DNA of 7,820 nucleotides, from NCBI GenBank assembly GCA_946611835.1, contig CAMOEE010000120.1, positions 1-7,820 of the forward strand, read 5' to 3'. A program made the translations under genes and the position numbers. This document shows positions 1 through 5,513 of the stretch, one piece after another (the first letter of the stretch is position 1; the number at the start of each line of letters is the position of its first letter). The stretch is from an uncultured Treponema sp. GTDB taxonomy: Bacteria > Spirochaetota > Spirochaetia > Treponematales > Treponemataceae. Under the pieces are notes generated by a model that was not told the DNA's origin, searched no databases, and saw only the letters and a list, made by a program, of their open reading frames with translations.

Positions 1-38
1 TAAAATATAAAAAAACAGGGGCTTGACATAAAACATAG

Positions 39-177
39 GAGTCTCGGAAAAATCTATGATTTTTCCGCGGGAGGGAGCGACGGCGAAGCCGGGAAAACTC
101 GTGAGACGAGTTTTTAGCGAGTCTCGGAAAAATCTATGATTTTTCCGCGGGAGGGAGCGACGGCGAAGCCGGGAAAA
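39..177 (+). repeat. 59-bp perfect direct repeat, two copies, 80-bp period
   Basis: Copies at 39-97 and 119-177 are identical over 59 bp, from GAGTCTCGG to CCGGGAAAA. Each copy contains a perfect 10-bp inverted repeat (CGGAAAAATC and GATTTTTCCG around the loop TAT; 45-54/58-67 and 125-134/138-147) and a small CGGC-GAA-GCCG hairpin near its right end. The 80-bp period and the identity suggest a recent tandem duplication of a mobile or REP-like intergenic element. The function is unknown; the position just ahead of a start codon means the transcript leader of the ATPase gene would be strongly structured. Confidence 0.9.
94..115 (+). terminator. Terminator-like hairpin between the repeat copies
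   Basis: AAAACTCGT (94-102) and ACGAGTTTT (106-114) form a perfect 9-bp stem around the loop GAG, and a run of five T (111-115) closes the 3' side. This resembles an intrinsic terminator for plus-strand transcription, ending an upstream transcript or attenuating one entering the ATPase gene. The G+C core is only five base pairs and the T run is part of the stem, so strength is doubtful; it may simply be the linker of the repeat array. Confidence 0.45.
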
Positions 178-189
178 GGAGATGCTATG
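176..189 (+). promoter_or_regulatory. Ribosome-binding site that sets the ATPase start
   Basis: AAGGAG at 176-181 lies 5 nt before the ATG at 187. An in-frame ATG at 136 would add 17 residues, but that stretch is encoded by the intergenic repeat, is rich in charged residues, Gly and Pro, and has no homology to the family. The start at 187 is therefore preferred. Confidence 0.85.
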
Positions 190-966
190 TCAGCAGAAAT
201 AAAAATATCGAATGTATCAAAAATATTTAACCAGGGCGCTGCGGAGGAAGTCATCGCTTTGAACGGTGTGGACTTCACGATTCCCGCAGGAAGCTTTGTC
301 TCGCTCATCGGACCTTCCGGCTGTGGAAAGACAACGCTTCTTCGCTGTATCGCAGGACTTGAGAATCCCACCAGTGGCGAAGTCTGCGTTGACGGAGCAA
401 AAATCACCCGGCCGGGAAGCGACAGGGGCTTTGCCTTCCAGCAGGCGAACCTTTTTCCGTGGCTTACCATCCGTGAGAATGTCGCTTTCGGCTTAAAGGC
501 TCGCCACATTTACAAAGACCGCAAAAACGATGTTGATGAGTTCATAAATCTTGTCGGCTTGAAGGGCTTTGAAAAATCGTACCCGCACCAGCTTTCGGGC
601 GGAATGAACCAGAGGGCAAGTCTCGCCCGTGCGCTTGTCGGGCATCCGAAAATTCTTCTTTTAGACGAGCCTCTTGGTGCTCTCGATGCGTTCACCCGAA
701 TGAACATGCAGGACGAAATCCTTCGCCTTAAAAAAGAGCATGACACCACGATGGTTATGGTCACGCACGATGTCGATGAGGCAGTTTACCTGAGCGATTA
801 TGTCGTCGTGATGAGCGCCCGTCCGAGCAAGGTGGAAAAGGTCATCAAAATCGACCTGAGCCACCCGAGGGCAAGGGCACAGGACATCTTCCTGAAATAC
901 CGCACCGAAATCCTGGAAATCCTGGATTATGCGGGCAAAGTTCAAGAGGTGGAATACACGATTTAG
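187..966 (+). CDS. NitT/TauT-family ABC transporter ATP-binding protein
   Basis: This is a 259-residue cytoplasmic ATPase that would power import through a nitrate/sulfonate/taurine-type ABC transporter. All nucleotide-binding motifs are present: Walker A GPSGCGKT (42-49), Q-loop FQQANLFPW (84-92, with the LFPW typical of the SsuB/TauB group), signature LSGGMNQR (136-143), Walker B ILLLDEP (156-162), D-loop GALD (164-167) and switch histidine in MVTHD (His194). Length is normal for the family and the reading frame is intact. The start at 187 follows AAGGAG. No cognate membrane permease is encoded in the window; the solute-binding lipoprotein begins 168 bp downstream, past a GC-rich repeat. 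The family call is firm; the substrate cannot be read from the sequence, since this group covers sulfonates, nitrate, pyrimidine precursors, riboflavin and others. Confidence 0.93.
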   Translation: MSAEIKISNVSKIFNQGAAEEVIALNGVDFTIPAGSFVSLIGPSGCGKTTLLRCIAGLENPTSGEVCVDGAKITRPGSDRGFAFQQANLFPWLTIRENVAFGLKARHIYKDRKNDVDEFINLVGLKGFEKSYPHQLSGGMNQRASLARALVGHPKILLLDEPLGALDAFTRMNMQDEILRLKKEHDTTMVMVTHDVDEAVYLSDYVVVMSARPSKVEKVIKIDLSHPRARAQDIFLKYRTEILEILDYAGKVQEVEYTI

Positions 967-1134
967 GGGCTTCCCCGCCTGCCCTTCGGCTACGCTCAGG
1001 AAACAGGCGGGTCGGGCTGCTCCAGGTTCCGCTTGCGCTTCATTCCGCCGCTCCCTGCGGTCGCTCTGGAACGCTTCGCGCCTTACGCATCCCTAAGCCA
1101 TGAAATAAAAAATACAATATTTTGGAGGTAAAAT
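967..1134 (+). repeat. GC-rich intergenic repeat, copy 1, and SBP leader
   Basis: This gap contains no gene. About 967-1095 is GC-rich and hairpin-prone. CCCGCCTG (974-981) pairs with CAGGCGGG (1004-1011), CCGC pairs with GCGG around 1047-1060, and GTTCC (1026-1030) pairs with GGAAC (1068-1072). Landmarks CGGGTCGGGCT (1008-1018), GGTTCCG (1025-1031), CATTCC (1041-1046) and GGAACG (1068-1073) recur in the same order and nearly the same spacing at 6731-6792, which marks a dispersed repeat family. The last 40 bp turn A/T-rich and carry GGAGG at 1124-1128, 6 nt before the next start codon. The hairpins might damp read-through from the ATPase gene, but there is no T-run to call a terminator. Confidence 0.7.
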
Positions 1135-2217
1135 ATGAAAAAATCAGTTTTTTCAGCGGGAATTGCTTTGATGGCATTGTCGGCAATTCTTACAGGCTGC
1201 AACAAAAAGGCAGCATCGGATGCACAGAAAGTCGTGCGCATTAACTTTCAGACTGGTACTCTTTGTGCCGCACCTGTTCATGTCGCAATGAAAATGGGGC
1301 TTTTTGACGAAGAACTCAATGCAATCGGGCAGAAAGCGGAGTATGTTCAGGTCGTTGAAGGCGGAGCAACGCTTGCCGAGATGATTGGTTCCGGCAAAGT
1401 CGATGCAGGCTACGGCTTGTATGCGACACAGCTTCAGGCAATGGAAAACGGTCTTCCGATCACATACACTTCAGGAATCCATGTCGGCTGTACAAAATAC
1501 TATGTTCGTGCAGACAGCCCGATTAAAACAGTCGCCGATCTCCGCGGGGCAAAAATCGGCGTTCCCGGCCTTGCTGATTCAAGCGTTATGAACCTCAAAC
1601 GAAAGCTCATGGATGTTGGAATCGGAGTCACGGCAGAGAAAAACGAAGTTGAATTCCTTGCCTATGCTTCAGCTGACCTTGCAATCGCCCTTAATAACGG
1701 TGCGGTTGATGTCATCGGTGCACATGACCCGGTCGCAACAAAAGGCGAGAGAGCCTACAACTTCCGCAAAATCCTCGACACAGGAACTGACGAAAAATTC
1801 CGTGTTGAATATTGCTGCCAGCAGTTCGTAACACACAAACTTCTGAAGGAAAACCCTGAGGGAGCCGCAGCCGTAACAAGAGCCTTGCAGAAAGCCAGCG
1901 CATTCGTTGAAGCAGAGCCTCGCCTTGCCGCCCAGCTTCAGATTGAAAACAACCTTGTCGCAGGAGACCTGGACTTCAACGCAGAGCTGCTCGATGAACT
2001 TAACTTCATCCCAAGCCGCTCACTCGGAAAAAAGACTTTTGCAAAGGCAGCCCGTCAGCTTCAGGAAGCCGGAATTCTCAAAGCCTCAACCGACATCGAA
2101 AAATTCATCGCTCAGGGCTACATCGAGCTTTTCGGCGTCCCGGACGGCTACTCATACGACAAAGCAACAAAAACATACAAAGAAATCAACGGCGAACGCA
2201 CCGATTTCGCACTTTAA
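1135..2217 (+). CDS. NMT1/THI5/SsuA-type ABC substrate-binding lipoprotein
   Basis: This 360-residue protein is exported and lipid-anchored: K2-K3, a hydrophobic stretch at 6-18 and a lipobox L19-T20-G21-C22, so the mature protein begins at Cys22. The rest reads as a periplasmic binding protein of the NitT/TauT class: strand TLCAAPVHVAMKMGLF (42-57), the EGGATLAEMIGSGKVDAGYG segment (75-94), VADLRGAKIGVPG (133-145) and the crossover with NNGAVDVIGAHDPVA (187-201). It should deliver a small ligand to an inner-membrane transporter. Besides the lipid cysteine it has Cys44, Cys119 and a Cys227-Cys228 pair, unusual for a periplasmic binding protein and possibly ligand-related. GGAGG lies 6 nt upstream of the start. 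The DUF4418-like gene starts 13 bp after its stop, so the two are probably co-transcribed. The ligand is not identifiable. Confidence 0.9.
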   Translation: MKKSVFSAGIALMALSAILTGCNKKAASDAQKVVRINFQTGTLCAAPVHVAMKMGLFDEELNAIGQKAEYVQVVEGGATLAEMIGSGKVDAGYGLYATQLQAMENGLPITYTSGIHVGCTKYYVRADSPIKTVADLRGAKIGVPGLADSSVMNLKRKLMDVGIGVTAEKNEVEFLAYASADLAIALNNGAVDVIGAHDPVATKGERAYNFRKILDTGTDEKFRVEYCCQQFVTHKLLKENPEGAAAVTRALQKASAFVEAEPRLAAQLQIENNLVAGDLDFNAELLDELNFIPSRSLGKKTFAKAARQLQEAGILKASTDIEKFIAQGYIELFGVPDGYSYDKATKTYKEINGERTDFAL

Positions 2218-2230
2218 GGAATTAAAAAAA

Positions 2231-2434
2231 ATGAAAAATTTAAACATCATTCTTTCAGCTGTAACAGGTCTTTTGGGCCTTCTCGTTGGCATCGCACCAT
2301 ACACATTCGCAAAAGTCTGTGCAATGGAAAAAATGCACTGCCATGCAGTCACAGCCCCGACAGTCCTTGTGTTCGGAATCTTGATTTTTGTAATCTCAGC
2401 GGTTCAGACAATTCTGTTATGGAAAAAACGATAA
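2231..2434 (+). CDS. Small two-helix membrane protein, DUF4418-like
   Basis: This 67-residue protein has hydrophobic helices at about 5-26 and 42-63 joined by a short loop. A basic C-terminus (Lys65-Lys66-Arg67) and Lys2 suggest both ends are cytoplasmic, placing the loop outside the inner membrane. The loop and its edge carry C30, M32, M35, H36, C37 and H38, a dense set of soft-metal or thiol-type ligands. Length, topology and the M-x-C-H motif match my memory of the DUF4418 family, which has no established function and which I recall beside FtsX-type ABC genes. The start at 2231 is chosen because the upstream open frame only shadows the binding-protein gene and because AAGGA (2216-2220) lies 10 nt before this ATG. 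Its last 16 bp overlap the permease gene, which implies translational coupling. Confidence 0.8.
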   Translation: MKNLNIILSAVTGLLGLLVGIAPYTFAKVCAMEKMHCHAVTAPTVLVFGILIFVISAVQTILLWKKR

Positions 2435-3627
2435 GCGAAAAAACGCTCGCTCTTTCAAACCTTTCGAGAAAACCTTACAGAACAACTTCACTTGCGGCCC
2501 TGGTCGCAATTTCCTCATTCGTTCTGTTTGGTTCTCTCGTTCTCGCCTCTAGCCTTAAATCGGGAATAGCGGGGCTTCGTTCCAGACTCGGTGCGGACTT
2601 GCTCGTTGTTCCGAAAGGCTATGAGCGCAGGGCAGAGAGTGTTCTCCTTTCAGGCGAGCCGAACTATTTCTATATGGATAAGTCCGTTCTGGAAACAGTT
2701 CGAAATGTCGAGGGAGTCCAGAAGGCGAGCGGTCAGTTTTACCTTACGAGCCTCTCCGAAAGCTGCTGCGATTTTCCGATTCAGCTGATTGGCTTTGACC
2801 CCGAAACAGACTTTACGGTTCAGACTTGGGCAAAAAACAGAATCAGTAACGATTTCGCCAAAAAAACGGGAGAAGAATTCCTTCTTGCAGGCTGTAATAT
2901 AATCAGCGAGCACAATTCCGTAAAATTCTTCGGTTCAAGTCACAAAATCATGGGCAAACTCTCAAAAAGCGGTTCCGGAATGGATTCTGTGATTTTCTGT
3001 GATCTGGAAACCCTGCAGAACATCTTTGAGGATGCGAAGGCTCGCGGCTTCGGCTTTATCTCTGACGGCGACACAAAAAACAAAGTCAGCACGGTTCTCG
3101 TAAAAATTACGGAGAATGCGTCCGCTGATTCGGTCGCCCTGAGGATAAAGGAAGCCGCCGGTGATGTGCAGGTGATTCAGGGAGAGAAGTTCATGCGGAA
3201 TTTTTCGTCAAAGCTCTCGTCTTTCCTGATTTTTCTGTATGCGATTTCGATCCTCGTGCTTTTTATCACGGTTTTGTCGCTCTCGCTGGTCTTTTCGCTC
3301 ACGATTAACGAACGGCGGCGGGAATTTTCGATTCTCCGTGTGCTTGGTGCGAACCGCTCATCCCTCCGGAACATTATTTTCTGTGAAGCGGGCATTCTGG
3401 GGCTCTCCGGTTCCCTTACCGGTATCTTTCTTTCGGCACTCGTGATTCTTCCGTTCAACGCCCTGATTTCCGAAAAAATTGCGCTTCCCTTTGCGATGAG
3501 CGGCTGGGGAGAAATTACGGTTTTTGCCCTTCTGGTGCTCATAGTTTCGCAGTTGTCATGCGTTCTTTCGGCCGTGGGTGCGTCAGTGCGGGTTTCAAAA
3601 ATCGAGCCGTACGGAGATGTGAAGTAG
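2419..3627 (+). CDS. MacB/FtsX-type ABC transporter permease
   Basis: This 402-residue permease has the MacB/LolC/FtsX topology: one N-terminal membrane helix (about 23-45), a large extracytoplasmic domain (about 46-266), and three C-terminal helices (about 268-294, 316-348, 365-388). The cytoplasmic segment NERRREFSILRVLGA (297-311) is the characteristic coupling region that contacts the ATPase. Such transporters usually move substrates from or within the periplasmic side by mechanotransmission rather than through a channel. The outer domain contains ESCCDFPIQLIGFDPETDF (114-132), with Cys116-Cys117, plus Cys159 and Cys194. The start codon lies inside the DUF4418-like gene with no Shine-Dalgarno sequence in front, so translation probably depends on the upstream gene. 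The partner ATPase follows after 13 bp. Fold and class are firm; the substrate is unknown. Confidence 0.9.
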   Translation: MEKTISEKTLALSNLSRKPYRTTSLAALVAISSFVLFGSLVLASSLKSGIAGLRSRLGADLLVVPKGYERRAESVLLSGEPNYFYMDKSVLETVRNVEGVQKASGQFYLTSLSESCCDFPIQLIGFDPETDFTVQTWAKNRISNDFAKKTGEEFLLAGCNIISEHNSVKFFGSSHKIMGKLSKSGSGMDSVIFCDLETLQNIFEDAKARGFGFISDGDTKNKVSTVLVKITENASADSVALRIKEAAGDVQVIQGEKFMRNFSSKLSSFLIFLYAISILVLFITVLSLSLVFSLTINERRREFSILRVLGANRSSLRNIIFCEAGILGLSGSLTGIFLSALVILPFNALISEKIALPFAMSGWGEITVFALLVLIVSQLSCVLSAVGASVRVSKIEPYGDVK

Positions 3628-3640
3628 CAAGGAGATAAAG

Positions 3641-4312
3641 ATGATTCAAATACAAAAACTTTCCAAAACTTTCCTGACTCCGCGGGGAACTAAAACCGTT
3701 TTCTCAGATTTTTCCTACACCGTTAAAGATGGAACCTTTCTCGGAATCTCCGGCAAATCTGGAATCGGAAAAAGCACGCTCCTATCCCTGCTTGCATCTC
3801 TTCAAAAACCGTCTTCCGGTAAAATCTTAATCGACGGAACGGACTTTTTTTCTCTTAGCGACAGTGAAATCTGTGACTTCCGAAACGCAAATATCGGCTT
3901 TATCTCGCAGGAACAGAGCTTCCTCGAAAACCTGACCGTCCTCGATAATGTCGCCCTCCCGGCCTTCCTCTCAAAAAAATCAAAAGCCAAAAAAGAAGAA
4001 GTGTTCGCGCGTGCAAAATCCCTGCTTTCAGATCTGGGACTAGCCGAACTGACCGATTCCTTCCCGAGTGTCCTTTCTGGCGGCGAAAATCACCGTCTTC
4101 TGATTGCAAGAGCCTTGATGAACAACCCAAAAATCCTGCTCGCCGACGAACCCACCGACGCCGTTGACTCAAACCAGACCCAGGAAATCATCCAGATTTT
4201 CAAACGCCTTTCAACCGAAGGCAAAACCGTGATTATCGTGAGCCACGATGAAGAGGCGCTTAAGCTATGTGATGAGGTTTTAGAGATAAAATCATCTCCG
4301 AGAAATACCTAG
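3641..4312 (+). CDS. LolD/MacB-type ABC transporter ATP-binding protein
   Basis: This 223-residue ATPase is the size of LolD/FtsE-type subunits and should energise the permease encoded 13 bp upstream. Motifs: Walker A GKSGIGKST (38-46), Q-loop at Gln90 (ISQEQSFLENLTV), signature LSGGENHR (145-152), Walker B ILLADEP (165-171), D-loop region TDAVDS (172-177) and switch histidine His202 in VSHD. The signature ends in ENHR rather than the common EQQR, and the segment after Walker B reads DEPTDAVD rather than DEPTGNLD; the catalytic residues themselves are intact, so I expect it to be active. AAGGAG (3629-3634) lies 6 nt before the ATG. The 3' end overlaps the convergent M20 peptidase gene by 53 bp, leaving no room for a terminator between them. 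Confidence 0.92.
   Translation: MIQIQKLSKTFLTPRGTKTVFSDFSYTVKDGTFLGISGKSGIGKSTLLSLLASLQKPSSGKILIDGTDFFSLSDSEICDFRNANIGFISQEQSFLENLTVLDNVALPAFLSKKSKAKKEEVFARAKSLLSDLGLAELTDSFPSVLSGGENHRLLIARALMNNPKILLADEPTDAVDSNQTQEIIQIFKRLSTEGKTVIIVSHDEEALKLCDEVLEIKSSPRNT
4260..4312. other. 53-bp tail-to-tail overlap of convergent coding regions
   Basis: The plus-strand ATPase gene ends with TAG at 4310-4312 and the minus-strand M20 gene ends with TAA at 4262-4260, so the last 50 coding bases of each are read on both strands. In the ATPase this encodes the final residues after the switch-histidine region; in M20 the final segment ending in PHHIA. No terminator can fit between the genes, so the mRNAs would share complementary 3' ends. 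Confidence 0.9.
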
Positions 4313-5399
4313 CTCCCACCTCAATCGCCTTGGGATTTGCCGAAAATTCCGGATTATGGAGCGGTTTTGTCTTCCCAATGCCGAGCCAGACCATGATTCC
4401 TCTGAATTTTTCCTGATAATATGCAAAATCTTCGCTGATCATCGTGATTTCTGGGCGGACTGGCTTTAAGCCGAGGACTTCTGCCGTCTCCCATGCGTAT
4501 TCTGCGAGAGCTTTGTCGTTGTTCGTGCAGGACGGAGCGTTTTCGATTTCAATTTCGGCTTCTTCTTCGTAAGCCTTTGCTGTGTTTTCTGCGATTTCAG
4601 TGAGCCTTTTGCTTACGAATGAGCGGGTTTCTGGTTTTGTTGTGCGGATTGTTCCTTCCAGAAGCACTTCCTCGGGGATGATGTTCCAGTTTGAGCCACC
4701 TTCAATGTGCGTTACGCTCACAAGAGCCTGGTCGGTCGGGCTTACATTGCGGGAGACGATTGTCTGAATCGAATTTATGAGAGCCGCACTCGCCACAATC
4801 GGATCCCGGCCCTTGTGCGGTTCTGCTCCGTGAGAGCCCCTTCCATGAATCTTGATTTTAAACAAATCTACTGCCGCCGTAATAGCTCCTTCTTTGATTC
4901 CCACCTGACCGACTTCCAGAAGAGGACTTGAATGAAGAGAGAAGATTGCATCGATTCCGTCGAGGACATGAGTTTTCAGGACTTCAAGCGCACCTTTACC
5001 GTTTTCTTCGGATGGCTGGAAAACAAAAAGCACTTCGCCACAAAGCTCTGCCTTTTTCTGATTCAGAATTTTCGCAGTCTCAATCCCGACTGTCATGTGA
5101 ATGTCGTGTCCGCAGGCGTGCATCTTCCCCGGATTTTTTGATTTGTAGGGAAGATTTGTCTTTTCTTCGATTGGTAGAGCATCAATGTCAACACGGAAAG
5201 CAATCTTTGCCCCCGGCTTGTTTCCTTTTTGGGGTGCAGTTCCCTTTATGCGAGCGACAAGTCCTGTTTTGAGCGGAAGGTCTAAGATTTCAATTCCTTC
5301 TTCTGAGAGAATCTTTTTGATAAAAGCGGTTGTCTCGAATTCTTCAAGAGAAAGCTCGGGATTCTCGTGAAGGTGTTCAAAAATTTCTGTGTAAGTCAT
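4260..5399 (-). CDS. M20D-family amidohydrolase (amidase/carboxypeptidase)
   Basis: This 379-residue zinc hydrolase should cleave the amide bond of an N-acyl amino acid or related conjugate, as hippurate hydrolase, IAA-amino acid hydrolase and N-acetyl-diaminopimelate deacetylase do. Metal ligands are in place: HACGHD (94-99, with Cys96 and His98), the Glu131-Glu132 pair in PSEENGKG, His156 in SLHSSP and His348 in PLHNPEF. The dimerisation (lid) domain begins near 178 and contains GRGSHGAEPHKGRDPI (186-201). An upstream in-frame ATG at 5489 would add 30 residues, but these come from hairpin-rich intergenic sequence; GGAG (complement of 5405-5408) lies 5 nt ahead of the ATG at 5399. No signal peptide is seen, so it is cytoplasmic. 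It follows the aminotransferase gene by 114 bp on the same strand. The exact acyl substrate is not determined. Confidence 0.92.
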   Translation of the reverse strand: MTYTEIFEHLHENPELSLEEFETTAFIKKILSEEGIEILDLPLKTGLVARIKGTAPQKGNKPGAKIAFRVDIDALPIEEKTNLPYKSKNPGKMHACGHDIHMTVGIETAKILNQKKAELCGEVLFVFQPSEENGKGALEVLKTHVLDGIDAIFSLHSSPLLEVGQVGIKEGAITAAVDLFKIKIHGRGSHGAEPHKGRDPIVASAALINSIQTIVSRNVSPTDQALVSVTHIEGGSNWNIIPEEVLLEGTIRTTKPETRSFVSKRLTEIAENTAKAYEEEAEIEIENAPSCTNNDKALAEYAWETAEVLGLKPVRPEITMISEDFAYYQEKFRGIMVWLGIGKTKPLHNPEFSANPKAIEVGARYFSEMILSLKPHHIA

Positions 5400-5408
5400 A
5401 AAAACTCC
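5400..5408 (-). promoter_or_regulatory. Ribosome-binding site that sets the M20 start
   Basis: Read on the minus strand, GGAG followed by five T precedes the ATG at 5399. This supports the short form of the amidohydrolase over the version starting at 5489. Confidence 0.8.
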
Positions 5409-5513
5409 GGGGTGGTGAGCAATGTCAAAGCAGGCGTTGCGGGCGGCGTTTGAGCCCGCAGAGGGGGCAGGCGAAAATGGCGTAGCCATTGAAGTCGAGG
5501 GGGAGACTTCCCC
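5400..5513 (-). repeat. Hairpin-rich spacer between aminotransferase and M20 genes
   Basis: The 114-bp gap holds perfect inverted repeats in a row: TGCGGGC (5438-5444) with GCCCGCA (5454-5460); AATGGC (5476-5481) with GCCATT (5485-5490) around GTA; and GGGGGA (5499-5504) with TCCCCC (5509-5514) directly behind the aminotransferase stop codon. A competing pairing, GAAGTC (5491-5496) with GACTTC (5505-5510), overlaps the last one. No T-run follows on the minus strand, so these are not classic intrinsic terminators; they could stabilise or process the transcript. The composition resembles the other GC-rich gaps in this window. Confidence 0.7.

Larger units (their letters stand above)
1..186 (+). 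other. Leader region upstream of the first ATPase gene
   Basis: No gene is visible here. Positions 1-38 are A/T-rich and contain TTGACA at 23-28, but no matching -10 box sits 16-18 bp downstream, so I do not call a promoter. The rest is filled by two copies of a 59-bp repeat separated by a terminator-like hairpin. The final bases of the second repeat copy lead directly into the ribosome-binding site of the ATPase gene. The end of an upstream gene could lie just outside the window. Confidence 0.6.

Noticed and set aside
23..60. Promoter from TTGACA (23-28) and TATGAT (55-60)
   Set aside because: The 26-bp spacer is too long for a sigma-70 type promoter and TATGAT belongs to the repeat hairpin.
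56..139. Short upstream frame of 27 codons starting in repeat copy 1 and ending in TGA that overlaps the ATG at 136
   Set aside because: It has no ribosome site and arises only because the repeat carries an ATG and the 80-bp period shifts the frame.
39..177. CRISPR array
   Set aside because: Only two copies of a 59-bp unit with a 21-bp hairpin linker, no further spacers and no cas genes.
136..186. Longer ATPase form starting at the ATG at 136
   Set aside because: The extra 17 residues are translated repeat sequence and the real ribosome site AAGGAG points to the ATG at 187.
1113..1118. TACAAT as a -10 box for the binding-protein gene
   Set aside because: It has no -35 partner and transcription from it would begin inside the ribosome-binding site.
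1907..2230. Open frame running into the small membrane protein from within the binding-protein gene
   Set aside because: It is a frame-shifted shadow of the binding-protein gene; the hydrophobic protein with family-like length starts at 2231.
5400..5489. Longer M20 form with 30 extra N-terminal residues
   Set aside because: The extension is encoded by hairpin-rich spacer, does not resemble the family N-terminus, and a ribosome site lies before the ATG at 5399.
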